A stretch of DNA of 64,000 nt from Enterococcus alishanensis (GTDB lineage Bacteria; Bacillota; Bacilli; Lactobacillales; Enterococcaceae). The DNA lies in NCBI RefSeq assembly GCF_019218635.1, contig NZ_JAHUZB010000002.1, forward strand, positions 124,001-188,000. The letters run 5' to 3'. Positions 17,478-27,248 of this stretch are shown here, piece after piece. Position numbers and translations under genes: made by a program. The stretch's first letter is position 1. Each line of letters opens with the position of its first letter. The notes under the pieces are model-generated. The model made no database searches, was not told the DNA's origin, and saw only the letters and a program-made list of their open reading frames with translations.

Positions 17478-19715
17478 TTATTCTTCTTTTGTCGCAGTAT
17501 CTTCTTTAGCCAAACGTTCTGGTTTAGAAGTAATCACGATCCGATCATCCTTATCAAGTTTTGCTTTTAATTCATGAATTGTTGGATGGTCTAAATAAAA
17601 CTCGGCAATCCCGTCTTCGATATTTTCTTGTATTGTCCGACGCAATGGACGTGCACCCATTGCAGGATCGTATCCTAATTCAACCAATTTTTCTTTGACA
17701 TTTTTCGGTACATCAATCGTAATTTTTTGTGGTGCCAACATTGCGTTGACATCATCTAGCATTAAGGAAACAATTTCCATTAGGCCTTCTTTAGATAGAG
17801 TACCAAATTCTACAATCGCATCAAAACGGTTTAAGAATTCTGGTGCAAAGAAATTATTTAATTGTCCTAAAACTGAGCGAGTGACGCCATCTTTAGCAGC
17901 ACCAAAACCAACATTAGCTTCGATTTTACCAGTTCCGGCATTACTTGTCATAATAATGATTGTATCTTTGAAGCTGACAGTTCGACCTTGAGAGTCAGTC
18001 AAACGACCATCATCTAAGATTTGTAAAAACATGTGAAGTACATCTGGATGTGCTTTTTCAATTTCATCTAATAAAATTAAGCTATATGGATGACGACGTA
18101 CTTGTTCAGTTAATTGACCGGCTTCTTCATAACCAACATAGCCTGGAGGAGAACCGATTAATTTAGAGACACTGTGTTTTTCCATATATTCACTCATGTC
18201 AAAGCGAATCATTGATTCATCAGAACCAAACAATTCTTTCGCTAATTGACGAGCTAATTCAGTTTTACCAACACCGGTTGGTCCAACAAATAGGAATGAA
18301 CCGATTGGACGATTTTTCTTATTTAAACCGACCCGGTTACGACGAATCGCTTTCGCCACTTTATCAATTGCTTCATCTTGCCCAATGACATGTTTTTTCA
18401 AATCATTAGATAAATTTTTCAACTGTAATTGTTCTTTTTCTTTTAGTTCGCCAACTGGAATGCCAGTGCTTTTTTCGATAATTTCCTCCATGTCTTTTTC
18501 AGTAATGACAGGAGTTTCTTCGTCGGTTAATTGTTTTTCTTTCATTTTTTGTAATTTATCGATTTGGTCACGATAATAAGCAGCCTTTTCAAAATCTTCT
18601 TGTTGAGAAGCATATCTCTTTTGTTCTTCAGCTTCAGCTAGTTTTTTATCGATCGTTTTTGGATCAACCAATTGAATAGTTAAATTTTTCTTTGAACCAG
18701 TTTCGTCTAACAAATCAATAGCTTTATCTGGTAAAAATCGATCTTGCACGTAGCGATTTGAAAGTTCAGCTGCAGCTACAATTGAATCATCTGTATATTT
18801 CACATGGTGATAATCTTCATAGCGAGGTTGTAAACCTTTCAAGATTTCAATTGTTTCTTCAACAGAAGGTTCTTCCACTCGAACAGGTTGCATCCGACGT
18901 TCTAATGCCGCATCTTTTTCAATAATACGGTATTCGTTTAAGGTAGTCGCGCCAACCATTTGTAATTCGCCACGAGCTAAAGCTGGTTTCAAGATATTTC
19001 CTGCATCCATATTGCCATCTCCGGCAGCACCAGCGCCAACAATTTCATGAACTTCATCAATAAATAAGATGATGTTTTCAGCAGAGCGAATTTCTTCGAT
19101 TAATTTTTGCATCCGTTCTTCGAATTGTCCGCGAATACCAGTACCTTGAACTAATGAAGCCACATCTAAACGAATGACATCTTTGTCCATTAGTTTTTGA
19201 GGAACGTCACCGTCAACAATTTTTTGTGCTAAACCTTCTACTACAGCTGTTTTACCAACCCCAGGTTCACCAATTAAAACTGGATTATTTTTTGTCCGTC
19301 GATTTAAAATTTCAATCACACGTTGAATTTCATCATCACGGCCTACAACCGGATCGATGTCACCATCACGTGCTTGTTTTGTAATGTTAATACCATATTC
19401 ATCTAGTAGTCCACCGCCACCATTACGAGGGGGTTGATTGTTCAATCCATTTCCGCCACCAAATTGTGTTGGTGGTGTTTGATCAGGTTGACCTTGTCTA
19501 CCTTGGTTCATTTGGTTAGACATATTACGGAATAAATCATCTAAACTACCAAATCCAAAAGGATCATTTTGGGCCATTTGCGGAGCACCTCCACTTGCTT
19601 GATTTTTTAATTTTTGATAACAACTTTGGCAATAATCTAGTTGCTTATTTTGTCCATTGACATTTGCATATAAATGAATTGTTGCCTCGTTTATATGACA
19701 GTTTTGGCAAAGCAT
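17478..19715 (-). CDS. clpE: ATP-dependent Clp protease ATP-binding subunit ClpE
   Basis: 745 residues. The N-terminal zinc finger characteristic of ClpE has Cys3, Cys6, Cys29 and Cys32. It is followed by a Gly/Gln/Asn-rich linker, AAA module 1 (Walker [10 protein letters not shown] near residue 150), a short UVR domain ([16 protein letters not shown]), and AAA module 2 (Walker [10 protein letters not shown] near 490). It unfolds substrates for ClpP. An open frame continues 51 codons upstream to 19868, but that stretch runs through the promoter and operator. ATG 19715 has AAAGGGTG 6 nt upstream and starts exactly at the zinc finger. Heat-shock control is indicated by CtsR and CIRCE sites. Confidence 0.95.
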   Translation of the reverse strand: MLCQNCHINEATIHLYANVNGQNKQLDYCQSCYQKLKNQASGGAPQMAQNDPFGFGSLDDLFRNMSNQMNQGRQGQPDQTPPTQFGGGNGLNNQPPRNGGGGLLDEYGINITKQARDGDIDPVVGRDDEIQRVIEILNRRTKNNPVLIGEPGVGKTAVVEGLAQKIVDGDVPQKLMDKDVIRLDVASLVQGTGIRGQFEERMQKLIEEIRSAENIILFIDEVHEIVGAGAAGDGNMDAGNILKPALARGELQMVGATTLNEYRIIEKDAALERRMQPVRVEEPSVEETIEILKGLQPRYEDYHHVKYTDDSIVAAAELSNRYVQDRFLPDKAIDLLDETGSKKNLTIQLVDPKTIDKKLAEAEEQKRYASQQEDFEKAAYYRDQIDKLQKMKEKQLTDEETPVITEKDMEEIIEKSTGIPVGELKEKEQLQLKNLSNDLKKHVIGQDEAIDKVAKAIRRNRVGLNKKNRPIGSFLFVGPTGVGKTELARQLAKELFGSDESMIRFDMSEYMEKHSVSKLIGSPPGYVGYEEAGQLTEQVRRHPYSLILLDEIEKAHPDVLHMFLQILDDGRLTDSQGRTVSFKDTIIIMTSNAGTGKIEANVGFGAAKDGVTRSVLGQLNNFFAPEFLNRFDAIVEFGTLSKEGLMEIVSLMLDDVNAMLAPQKITIDVPKNVKEKLVELGYDPAMGARPLRRTIQENIEDGIAEFYLDHPTIHELKAKLDKDDRIVITSKPERLAKEDTATKEE

Positions 19716-19802
19716 CGCATTCACCCTTTCAGTATTTTCTTTTATTTTACAACTAGCAAGGGCGTACGTAAAAAGATACGCTGTAAAAGTTGCGGCCATA
19801 AG

Positions 19803-19819
19803 TTTGACTTTCACTGACC
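19803..19819 (-). promoter_or_regulatory. CtsR operator of clpE
   Basis: On the minus strand GGTCAGT-GAA-AGTCAAA, close to the CtsR tandem heptad (GGTCAAA-N3-GGTCAAA). It lies just downstream of the clpE -10, covering the predicted transcription start region. Confidence 0.85.
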
Positions 19820-19827
19820 TTGAGTTT

Positions 19828-19855
19828 ATTATACTGACTTTAAATTTAAAATCAA
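19828..19855 (-). promoter_or_regulatory. clpE promoter
   Basis: Minus strand TTGATT (19855-19850), 16 nt, TATAAT (19833-19828). It gives a leader of about 105 nt. Confidence 0.75.
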
Positions 19856-19872
19856 GGGTTTTGCTCAAAAAA

Positions 19873-19899
19873 TTAGCACTTGAATCAAAAGAGTGCTAA
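19873..19899. promoter_or_regulatory. CIRCE element (HrcA operator)
   Basis: TTAGCACTT-N9-GAGTGCTAA, one mismatch from the CIRCE consensus TTAGCACTC-N9-GAGTGCTAA. It sits upstream of the clpE -35, in the clpE-ptsH divergent gap. Confidence 0.88.
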
Positions 19900-20011
19900 A
19901 TAGCATATTTATAAATTTTTATGAATGATTAAAAAGAAACAATAATTATTTTTTTGCCGCAAGCCGAAAAGAAAGGGGATACATTAATTTGAATTTATTT
20001 AATTAAAATTG

Positions 20012-20040
20012 TTGTATCAAAATTCAAAAAATGGTAATCT
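20012..20040 (+). promoter_or_regulatory. ptsHI promoter
   Basis: TTGTAT (20012-20017), 17 nt, TGG-TAATCT (extended -10, 20035-20040). A small AGGGCT...AGCCCT hairpin follows in the leader (20051-20082). The full 409-base gap 19716-20124 is accounted for by the clpE leader and operators plus this promoter. Confidence 0.55.
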
Positions 20041-20124
20041 AATGAAATGAAGGGCTAAGGCTAAAGGTGTTTTAAAAGCCCTAACATAAATTTTACTTTC
20101 TTATTATAAAGGAGAATGGTCAAG

Positions 20125-20391
20125 ATGGAAAAACAAGATTTTCACGTAGTAGCTGAAACAGGTATTCACGCGCGCCCTGCAACATTATTGGTGCAAGCAG
20201 CAAGTAAATTCAACTCAGATATTAATTTAGAGTATAAAGGTAAATCTGTTAACCTTAAATCAATCATGGGCGTAATGTCTCTTGGTGTTGGTCAGGGCTC
20301 TGATGTTACTATCTCTGCTGAAGGTGCTGACGAAAAAGAAGCAATCGAAGCGATCGTAGAAACTATGAAGAAAGAAGGACTATCTGAATAA
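20125..20391 (+). CDS. ptsH: Phosphocarrier protein HPr
   Basis: 88 residues. HPr accepts phosphate from enzyme I at His15 (ETGIHARPA) and passes it to sugar-specific EIIA domains. In Firmicutes it is also phosphorylated at Ser46 (NLKSIMG) for CcpA signalling. Both residues are present. ATG 20116 is in frame but is only 2 nt from the AAAGGAG. ATG 20125 is 10 nt away and gives the standard MEKQDFH N-terminus and His15/Ser46 numbering. It overlaps ptsI by 1 nt (TAATG), which implies translational coupling. Confidence 0.98.
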   Translation: MEKQDFHVVAETGIHARPATLLVQAASKFNSDINLEYKGKSVNLKSIMGVMSLGVGQGSDVTISAEGADEKEAIEAIVETMKKEGLSE

Positions 20392-22118
20392 TGGTTGAAA
20401 TGCTAAAAGGTATTGCCGCTAGTGACGGAGTTGCCGTTGCGAAAGCTTACTTGCTAGTACAACCGGATTTGTCTTTTAAAAAGAATAATATTGAAGATGT
20501 GGCTGCCGAAGAAAAGCGTTTAGATGACGCTTTGGCAGCTTCTTCTGCAGAATTACAAAAAATTCGGGATAAAGCAGCAAAAAGCTTAGGTGAAGAAGAA
20601 GCACAAGTATTTGATGCACATTTAATGGTATTATCTGATCCAGAAATGATCGGACAAATTAAACAACACATTACCGATAACAAAGTCAATGCAGAAAGTA
20701 GCTTGAAAGAAGTTACTGATATGTATATTGGTATGTTTGAGGCAATGGATGATAACGCTTATATGCAAGAACGGGCAGCCGATATTCGTGACGTTGCTAA
20801 ACGTGTCTTAGCACATCTAATGGGCGTAACATTACCAGATCCGTCAATGATTGATGAAGAGGTTGTCGTTGTGGCTCATGACTTGACTCCAAGTGATACA
20901 GCCCAATTAGACAAAAACTTTGTAAAAGCTTTCGTTACTGATATTGGCGGTCGTACTTCACATTCTGCAATTATGGCTCGTTCTTTAGAAATTCCTGCTA
21001 TCGTGGGAACTAAAGAAATTACTGCCAAAGTTAAAGAAGGCGATCAGTTAGCGGTTAATGGTATCGCTGGTGAAGTTATTGTTAATCCAACCGAAGACCA
21101 AGCCAATGATTTTATCAAAGTTGGCGAAGCCTATGCTGCTCAAAAAGCAGAATGGGAAAAATTAAAAGATGCTGAAACAGTTACGGCTGATGGTAAGCAT
21201 TTTGAATTAGCTGCAAATATCGGTACGCCAAAAGATTTGGCAGGTGTTCACGCTAATGGCGCTGAAGCTATTGGTTTATACCGTACAGAATTCTTATACA
21301 TGGATGCACCAGATTTTCCAACTGAAGAAGATCAATTTGAAGCTTACAAAGCAGTTATTGAAGGTATGGATGGAAAACCTGTCGTTGTTCGGACTATGGA
21401 CATCGGTGGAGATAAAGAACTTCCTTATTTGAAATTACCGCATGAAATGAATCCTTTCTTAGGTTACCGGGCATTACGAATTAGTTTATCTGAATTAGGT
21501 GATGGTATGTTCCGTACACAATTACGGGCATTATTACGCGCTTCTGTTTTTGGAAACTTACGGATTATGTTCCCAATGGTAGCTACTTTGAAAGAATTTA
21601 GAGCAGCTAAGAAAATTTATGAAGAAGAAAAAGCTAAATTGATTTCAGAAGACGTAAAAGTTTCTGATACAATTCAAGTAGGGATTATGATTGAAATTCC
21701 TGCGGCAGCTGTTTTAGCAGATAAATTTGCTAAAGAAGTTGATTTCTTCAGCGTTGGTACCAACGATTTAATTCAATATACAATGGCTGCAGACCGTATG
21801 AACGAACAAGTTTCATACTTATATCAACCATACAACCCATCAATTCTACGTTTGCTTAAAAATGTTATTGATGCAGCACATGCTGAAGGTAAATGGGCTG
21901 GTATGTGTGGTGAGATGGCTGGCGATCAAACAGCTGTGCCGATTTTAATGGGTATGGGTCTGGATGAGTTCTCAATGAGTGCCACTTCTATCTTAAAAAC
22001 ACGTAGCTTAATGAAACGTTTAACAACAACAGACATGCAAGAACTTGCTGAAAAAGCATTAAATGATTGCGATACAATGGAAGAAGTTGTTGACTTAGTA
22101 AATCAATACGTAAAATAA
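20391..22118 (+). CDS. ptsI: Phosphoenolpyruvate-protein phosphotransferase (enzyme I)
   Basis: 575 residues. It phosphorylates HPr with PEP as donor, the first step of all PTS sugar uptake. It has an N-terminal HPr-binding helical domain, the phosphohistidine swivel with the active His191 in [13 protein letters not shown], and the C-terminal PEP/Mg barrel ([37 protein letters not shown]). The ATG is fused to the ptsH stop. A terminator closes the two-gene operon. Confidence 0.98.
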   Translation: MVEMLKGIAASDGVAVAKAYLLVQPDLSFKKNNIEDVAAEEKRLDDALAASSAELQKIRDKAAKSLGEEEAQVFDAHLMVLSDPEMIGQIKQHITDNKVNAESSLKEVTDMYIGMFEAMDDNAYMQERAADIRDVAKRVLAHLMGVTLPDPSMIDEEVVVVAHDLTPSDTAQLDKNFVKAFVTDIGGRTSHSAIMARSLEIPAIVGTKEITAKVKEGDQLAVNGIAGEVIVNPTEDQANDFIKVGEAYAAQKAEWEKLKDAETVTADGKHFELAANIGTPKDLAGVHANGAEAIGLYRTEFLYMDAPDFPTEEDQFEAYKAVIEGMDGKPVVVRTMDIGGDKELPYLKLPHEMNPFLGYRALRISLSELGDGMFRTQLRALLRASVFGNLRIMFPMVATLKEFRAAKKIYEEEKAKLISEDVKVSDTIQVGIMIEIPAAAVLADKFAKEVDFFSVGTNDLIQYTMAADRMNEQVSYLYQPYNPSILRLLKNVIDAAHAEGKWAGMCGEMAGDQTAVPILMGMGLDEFSMSATSILKTRSLMKRLTTTDMQELAEKALNDCDTMEEVVDLVNQYVK

Positions 22119-22124
22119 TCATCT

Positions 22125-22163
22125 AAAGAGTATTGTCTGAAAAAGACAATGCTCTTTTTTTTT
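22125..22163 (+). terminator. ptsHI terminator
   Basis: AAAGAGTATTGTCT-GAAA-AGACAATGCTCTTT stem with long T-run. Confidence 0.92.
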
Positions 22164-22202
22164 GAATTCAGTCTCTGGTTGGAGCGTATAAAAATCTGGC
22201 TA

Positions 22203-22211
22203 TGGTATAAT
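22203..22211 (+). promoter_or_regulatory. Extended -10 promoter for glycolipid glycosyltransferase operon
   Basis: TGGTATAAT, 24 nt before the first ATG of the pair. Confidence 0.5.
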
Positions 22212-22235
22212 GGGTTTTGATTACAGGAGGTTACC

Positions 22236-23276
22236 ATGAAAATATTATTATATTTTGAAGGCCAAAATGTCATTGGGAAATCTGGGATCGGTCGAGCTGA
22301 GGCCCATCAAAAAAGAGCATTACAATCAGTCGGAATTGATTTTACTACGAATCCTAAAGCGGAAGATTATGATATCTTACACGTGAACACCTATGGACCG
22401 AAGAGTTATCAATTAGTGAAAAAGGCAAAGAAAAATGGCAAGAAAATTATTTATCATGCCCATTCAACAGAAGAAGATTTTCGTAATTCTTTTGTAGGAT
22501 CTAATCAAATGGCACCGCTATTTAAAAAATGGCTGGTATCTTTATATCAAGAAAGTGATTTTATTATTACGCCAACATCATACTCGCGAAAGTTATTGAA
22601 AAATTATGGGTTAAAACAACCAATTGCAGCAATTTCAAATGGGATTGACCTACGAAAGTATTACCCTGATGAACGAAAAAGAACGCTCTTTCGTGATCAC
22701 TTCAAATTAACGGCTAGTGACAAAGTAATTATTTGTGTTGGCTTGTTTTTTGAACGAAAAGGAATTATTGATTTTGTAGAAATTGCAAAGAACATGCCAG
22801 ATTACACATTTATTTGGTTTGGTCATGTTCCAATGGCATCAATTCCCCATAAAATTCGTAAAATCGTGAAGAAAGATCATCCTGAAAATGTCATTTTCCC
22901 TGGGTATATCAACGGTGATATTATAGAAGGGGCCTATTCAGCGGCTGATTTATTTTTCTTTCCTTCTTATGAAGAAACAGAAGGTATTGTTGTCTTAGAA
23001 GCTTTAGCTAGTCAGCAACAAATTTTAGTCAGAGACATACCAGTCTATGAAGGGTGGCTGAAAAATGGTTATAATTGTTACATGGGTCATAATAACCAAG
23101 AGTTTCAAGAGTTAATCAGGAAAATTACTGAAAAAAAATTACCGAATGTAAGTTTAGCAGGATTTAGGACTGCCCAAACAAAAAGTATTAATGAGATTGG
23201 TAAAGAATTGCAAACCGTCTATCAATCAGTACTGGATCTACCTTATAACCATGAAATTTATCGACGGATTATGTGA
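22236..23276 (+). CDS. bgsA: GT4 glycosyltransferase, BgsA-like (adds second glucose to glucosyl-diacylglycerol)
   Basis: 346 residues, GT-B fold without membrane helices, acting at the inner membrane face. Visible are the N-terminal acceptor region, PTSYSRKLLKNYG before the linker, and the donor-site ExxxxxxxE motif in PSYEETEGIVVLEALASQ. The order BgsA-like then BgsB-like matches the enterococcal locus that makes kojibiosyl-diacylglycerol, the lipoteichoic acid anchor. The symbol is given by similarity and context. The exact linkage formed is inference. AGGAGG precedes the ATG. Confidence 0.8.
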   Translation: MKILLYFEGQNVIGKSGIGRAEAHQKRALQSVGIDFTTNPKAEDYDILHVNTYGPKSYQLVKKAKKNGKKIIYHAHSTEEDFRNSFVGSNQMAPLFKKWLVSLYQESDFIITPTSYSRKLLKNYGLKQPIAAISNGIDLRKYYPDERKRTLFRDHFKLTASDKVIICVGLFFERKGIIDFVEIAKNMPDYTFIWFGHVPMASIPHKIRKIVKKDHPENVIFPGYINGDIIEGAYSAADLFFFPSYEETEGIVVLEALASQQQILVRDIPVYEGWLKNGYNCYMGHNNQEFQELIRKITEKKLPNVSLAGFRTAQTKSINEIGKELQTVYQSVLDLPYNHEIYRRIM

Positions 23277-23294
23277 TAGCTTGGAGGAAGAAGT

Positions 23295-24524
23295 GTGAGA
23301 ATTGGATTTTTTACAGATACTTATTTTCCGCAAGTCAGCGGAGTATCAACATCTATTCGAACGTTGAAAATCGAATTAGAAAAATTAGGTCATGAGGTTT
23401 ACATATTCACGACGACTGATCCCGATGCTTTGGAATTGGAAAAAGATATCGTGCGTATGCCAAGTGTCCCTTTTGTCTCATTTAAGGATCGCAGAATAGT
23501 TGTTCGAGGAATGTGGTTTGCTTATCAAGTGGCCAAAGATTTACAATTGGATTTAATTCATACCCATACAGAATTTGGGGCTGGCTTTTTAGGAAAAATG
23601 GTGGCTAATCGTTTAGAGATTCCAGTGATTCATACTTATCACACTATGTATGAGGATTATTTACATTATATTGCCAATGGAAAAGTTGTTCGACCAGGTG
23701 CAGTTAAATATTTTATTGGCCGCTTTGTTAACCATTCAACCGGAGTCGTGTGTCCCAGTGAACGGGTGGTAAATACCTTGAAACGTTACGATGTGAATAT
23801 CCCGATGAAGGTGATTCCGACTGGGATTGATATAAAACAATATTTGCGGCCAGATATTACTAAGGAAATGACCGATCAGTTACGGTTAGATTTAGGAATT
23901 TCATCTGATGAAATAATGGCGTTGTCATTGAGCCGTATTTCATATGAGAAAAACATCCAAGTGATTGTCAAACAGTTTCCTGAAGTACTTGAAGCTTTAC
24001 CAAATGTTCGATTGGTAATTGTGGGAAAGGGTCCTTATCGTAAAGATTTGGAAGAAATGGCTGAAGATTTAAACATTTCGAAATCAGTTGTTTTTACAGG
24101 GGAAGTTCCTCATGAAAATGTTTCGCTCTATTATCATGCAGCGGATTATTTTGTAAGTGCATCAACGTCTGAAACACAAGGACTAACATATGCAGAAGCG
24201 ATTGCATCCGGTTTGCAATGTTGTGTGGAAGGCAATGAGTATCTCAATCAATTATTTGATAAACCTTCCTTAGGTGTTACTTATAAAAATGATCAAGATT
24301 TTGCTAAAACATTTATTGAATATGTTCAGAGGAATATTTCTTTGAATACGTCAGATCGGGCACAGAAGTTAAAAGAGATTTCAGCTGAAAAATTCGGTGA
24401 AGATATGCAAGATTTTTACCAAGAAATGCTTGTTCATTATCAACTTGAAACAGAAAATAAAACAGCACCTGTAGAAAAGGTAAGAATGAAATTAACTTCA
24501 TTGAAAAATTCTAATAGCAAGTAA
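23295..24524 (+). CDS. bgsB: GT4 glycosyltransferase, BgsB-like 1,2-diacylglycerol 3-glucosyltransferase
   Basis: 409 residues, GT-B fold. The N-terminus MRIGFFTDTYFPQVSGVSTS with HTHTEFGAGFLG is typical of monoglucosyl-diacylglycerol synthases (alMGS/IagA/BgsB). Donor-site residues are in ASTSETQGLTYAEAIASG (ExxxxxxxE), and a basic surface (YEKNIQVIVKQFP) probably contacts the membrane. It puts the first glucose on diacylglycerol, so it acts before the upstream gene's product. It begins with GTG behind GGAGGA, 18 nt after the first gene. Confidence 0.85.
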   Translation: MRIGFFTDTYFPQVSGVSTSIRTLKIELEKLGHEVYIFTTTDPDALELEKDIVRMPSVPFVSFKDRRIVVRGMWFAYQVAKDLQLDLIHTHTEFGAGFLGKMVANRLEIPVIHTYHTMYEDYLHYIANGKVVRPGAVKYFIGRFVNHSTGVVCPSERVVNTLKRYDVNIPMKVIPTGIDIKQYLRPDITKEMTDQLRLDLGISSDEIMALSLSRISYEKNIQVIVKQFPEVLEALPNVRLVIVGKGPYRKDLEEMAEDLNISKSVVFTGEVPHENVSLYYHAADYFVSASTSETQGLTYAEAIASGLQCCVEGNEYLNQLFDKPSLGVTYKNDQDFAKTFIEYVQRNISLNTSDRAQKLKEISAEKFGEDMQDFYQEMLVHYQLETENKTAPVEKVRMKLTSLKNSNSK

Positions 24525-24552
24525 AAAAAATAGAAACATGGAGGAAGTTAAG

Positions 24553-25416
24553 ATGAAAATTGGATTTATCGGCACTGGTGTCATGGGACAATCAATTGTT
24601 AAACATTTTTTAGCAGCAGGACATGAGGTAGCGGTATATAACCGGACAAAGAGCAAAACAGATGAATTAGTCGCTAAGGGAGCTGTTTGGCAAGATACAC
24701 CAGCAAAAGCTACTGAAAGTAGTGAGGTAGTTTTTTCAATGGTTGGCTATCCAAGTGACGTTGAAGAGATTTATTACGGCGATAATGGTGTCTTTAGTGT
24801 AACTGTGAGAGATAAAGTTTTAGTTGATTTAACCACTTCTTCGCCCAGTTTAGCTGAGAAAATTTATCAAACTGCTAAAGAAGCTGGCGCTGAAAGTTTA
24901 GATGCACCAGTTTCTGGTGGCGACTTAGGGGCACAAAATGCCACCTTAACAATCATGGTTGGCGGCGACCAAGCAACCTTCGATAAAGTAGTACCATTAT
25001 TTGATATCATGGGTAAAAGTTATTCTCTTCACGGTAGTGCTGGCTTGGGTCAACATACTAAAATGGCCAATCAAATTATGATTGCTGGAACAATGACTGG
25101 TATGACGGAGATGTTAGTCTATGCTGATAAAGTGGGATTAGATTTAAATAGTGTGATTGAGACTTTAGGCGGTGGCGCAGCATCAAATTGGTCATTGGCA
25201 AATTATGGTCCCAGAATTTTAAAACAAGATTATTCACCGGGCTTTTTTGTTAAACATTTTATTAAAGACTTGAAAATTGCTTTGGATGAAGCCAAAAAAA
25301 TGAATTTAGATCTACCGGCCACTGAACTAGCTACTGAACTTTACGAAAAATTAGCAGCTGATGGTTTTGAAAATTTAGGTACACAAAGCTTAATCAAACT
25401 ATGGTGGAAAGACTGA
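24553..25416 (+). CDS. NAD(P)-dependent beta-hydroxyacid dehydrogenase (3-hydroxyisobutyrate dehydrogenase family)
   Basis: 287 residues. The N-terminal Rossmann domain has GFIGTGVMGQSI. The substrate-binding signature is DAPVSGGDLGAQNATLTIMVGG, and the catalytic Lys is in GQHTKMANQI. The C-terminal helical domain ends with SLIKLWWKD. Family substrates include 3-hydroxyisobutyrate, tartronate semialdehyde and succinic semialdehyde; which applies is unknown. An in-frame ATG at 24538 is rejected because the GGAGGA Shine-Dalgarno starts within it. ATG 24553 has 7-nt spacing. It may be cotranscribed with the glycosyltransferases, as no terminator lies between. Confidence 0.85.
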   Translation: MKIGFIGTGVMGQSIVKHFLAAGHEVAVYNRTKSKTDELVAKGAVWQDTPAKATESSEVVFSMVGYPSDVEEIYYGDNGVFSVTVRDKVLVDLTTSSPSLAEKIYQTAKEAGAESLDAPVSGGDLGAQNATLTIMVGGDQATFDKVVPLFDIMGKSYSLHGSAGLGQHTKMANQIMIAGTMTGMTEMLVYADKVGLDLNSVIETLGGGAASNWSLANYGPRILKQDYSPGFFVKHFIKDLKIALDEAKKMNLDLPATELATELYEKLAADGFENLGTQSLIKLWWKD

Positions 25417-25468
25417 ACAAATAAATTGAAATAAATTGTCGAAAATCAATGCATAAATTAGATGGATT

Positions 25469-25477
25469 TGATACAAT
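25469..25477 (+). promoter_or_regulatory. Extended -10 promoter for ykuJ-like gene
   Basis: TGATACAAT 33 nt before the ATG. Confidence 0.45.
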
Positions 25478-25509
25478 ATACAAGAATTAATTGGAAAGGG
25501 GGCATCTAG

Positions 25510-25740
25510 ATGAAACATTCACAATTAGTTGCCATTATTAAGCGTTTGGAAGCAATGACAGAGTCAACTGACAGCGAAGTACAAGTAAGACGTTTTGAAA
25601 AAGAAGGCGTTGAAAAATGTACTGTAACATATGATAGTTCAACCGAAACTTTCGAATTAACAGAATCTGACAGTAAGCAATCTTACCAATTTGATAATAT
25701 CGATATCGTTGCGATGGAGATTTACGATTTGATTCAATAG
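25510..25740 (+). CDS. YkuJ-like protein (DUF1797)
   Basis: 76 residues, small acidic cytosolic protein. The end YQFDNIDIVAMEIYDLIQ and the middle FEKEGVEKCTVTYD match the YkuJ/DUF1797 family of Firmicutes, whose structure is known but whose role is not. A strong AAAGGGGG Shine-Dalgarno precedes the ATG. It is flanked by its own promoter and terminator. Confidence 0.82.
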   Translation: MKHSQLVAIIKRLEAMTESTDSEVQVRRFEKEGVEKCTVTYDSSTETFELTESDSKQSYQFDNIDIVAMEIYDLIQ

Positions 25741-25746
25741 TTTAGG

Positions 25747-25778
25747 AACAAGCCTGAAAATATGGCTTGTTTTTTTTG
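25747..25778 (+). terminator. ykuJ-like gene terminator
   Basis: AACAAGCC / GGCTTGTT stem plus eight T. Confidence 0.9.
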
Positions 25779-25863
25779 TAAAAATTTCCCGGAAATTCGC
25801 TGCAAAATATTTGTAAAATTTTTCATTTCCAGTCATTATATATATAGTAATGGAGGGAAAAAA

Positions 25864-27027
25864 ATGTTAGAAAAAGAAGTATATAATCAATTATTTAAAC
25901 CATCATTTTCAGAAAAAACCGAAGTTACCTTTTGGGACGGTTCAGTAAAAGAATATGGTAACAATGACGGTGAAACAGTTTTTAAAATTAAATTTAATGA
26001 AAAAATTCCAGTTAAAGATTTAACTAACAATGCTTCGCTTGCGCTAGGTGAAGCCTATATGAGTAAGAAAATCGAAGTTGAAGGTAACATACAAGCTTTA
26101 ATTTACGATGTCTATAAGCAAGCCAATGGTTTTTTTGCAAATAAAAATTTTAAAAAATGGTTACCAAAAGAAAAGCATACAAAGAAACAAAGTAAAGAAG
26201 ATATTCACAGTCATTATGATTTAGGCAATCAGTTTTATGAGCTGTGGTTAGATCCAACAATGACTTATTCATGTGCTTATTTTGAAACACCGCAAGATAC
26301 CTTAGAGCAAGCACAAATAAATAAAGTTCATCACATCCTAAATAAATTACATGCCAATCCTGGTGAAACACTATTGGATATTGGCTGTGGCTGGGGTACG
26401 CTTATTTTAATTGCTGCTAAAGAGTACGGTTTAAAATCAACGGGAATCACTTTAAGTGAAGAACAGTATGACCATATTCAAAAAATTATAAAAGACGAAA
26501 AATTAGAAAATCAAGTCTCTGTTTATTTGATGGATTACCGCGATATGACAGATAAATTTGATCATATTACTAGTGTAGGTATGTTTGAACATGTCGGTAG
26601 TGAAAACTTAGGTGAATATTTTACTAAAGTAAATGATTGCTTGAAGCCTGAAGGAACAGCACTTATTCATGGAATTAGCCGTCAACAAGGCGGCGCAAAA
26701 AATGCATGGATTAACAAATATATTTTTCCAGGCGGATACATTCCAGGTGTGACTGAGATCGTTGGGCACATTACAGAAAATGATTTGCAATTAATTGACT
26801 TAGAAAGTTTACGCCGAGATTATCAATTAACTTTAGAACACTGGACTGAAAATTTCCATCAAGTTAAAGATAAAATCGTTGCTAAAAGTGATGAAAGTTT
26901 TTACCGCATGTGGGATTTATACTTGCAGGCTTGTGCAGCATCATTCCAATCAAGTAACATTGATGTGGATCAGTATTTATTAGTTCATGCTAATAATAAT
27001 TCGATTCCAATGCATCGTAACGTATAA
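25864..27027 (+). CDS. cfa: Cyclopropane-fatty-acid-phospholipid synthase
   Basis: 387 residues. It transfers a methylene from SAM to the double bond of membrane phospholipid acyl chains. The SAM site is [16 protein letters not shown], the substrate region is MTYSCAYFE, and GMFEHVG follows. The upstream frame to 25762 passes through a terminator and is not coding; ATG 25864 has GGAGGG upstream. Its position just before the fatty-acid synthesis operon fits a lipid role. The usual pattern of expression at stationary phase cannot be seen here. Confidence 0.95.
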   Translation: MLEKEVYNQLFKPSFSEKTEVTFWDGSVKEYGNNDGETVFKIKFNEKIPVKDLTNNASLALGEAYMSKKIEVEGNIQALIYDVYKQANGFFANKNFKKWLPKEKHTKKQSKEDIHSHYDLGNQFYELWLDPTMTYSCAYFETPQDTLEQAQINKVHHILNKLHANPGETLLDIGCGWGTLILIAAKEYGLKSTGITLSEEQYDHIQKIIKDEKLENQVSVYLMDYRDMTDKFDHITSVGMFEHVGSENLGEYFTKVNDCLKPEGTALIHGISRQQGGAKNAWINKYIFPGGYIPGVTEIVGHITENDLQLIDLESLRRDYQLTLEHWTENFHQVKDKIVAKSDESFYRMWDLYLQACAASFQSSNIDVDQYLLVHANNNSIPMHRNV

Positions 27028-27038
27028 AATTTATAAAA

Positions 27039-27077
27039 AGTGACGTAAGTTAAAAGACTTGCGTCACTCTTTTTTTT
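27039..27077 (+). terminator. cfa terminator
   Basis: AGTGACGTAAGT / ACTTGCGTCACT hairpin plus T-run. Confidence 0.92.
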
Positions 27078-27174
27078 GGTTAAAATTAACTTGGATATCA
27101 AAGTAATTAATACAGCTGATACGTGTGTGAAGTTGCTTCCATTAAGATTTTAAATAAATTTTAAAGAAATAACC

Positions 27175-27203
27175 TTGCATTCACAAATGATTTAAGATAT
27201 AGT
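27175..27203 (+). promoter_or_regulatory. Fatty-acid synthesis operon promoter
   Basis: TTGCAT (27175-27180), 17 nt, TATAGT (27198-27203). It ends where the first FabT box begins. Confidence 0.75.
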
Positions 27204-27231
27204 TTGAGAGTCAAATGATTTGATAATCAAA
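27203..27231. promoter_or_regulatory. Two tandem FabT operators
   Basis: TTTGA-GAG-TCAAA at 27203-27215 and TTTGA-TAA-TCAAA at 27219-27231. Both match the FabT palindrome core TTTGAnnnTCAAA and are 16 bp centre to centre. They cover the transcription start and early leader of fabT. Confidence 0.88.
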
Positions 27232-27248
27232 CTAATTAGGTGAGGGTC

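Noticed and set aside
19716-19868. 51-codon N-terminal extension of ClpE
   Set aside because: It covers the clpE promoter and CtsR box. The zinc finger and a good Shine-Dalgarno set the start at 19715.
25762-25863. 34-codon extension of Cfa
   Set aside because: It begins inside the terminator of the ykuJ-like gene. The Shine-Dalgarno supports 25864.
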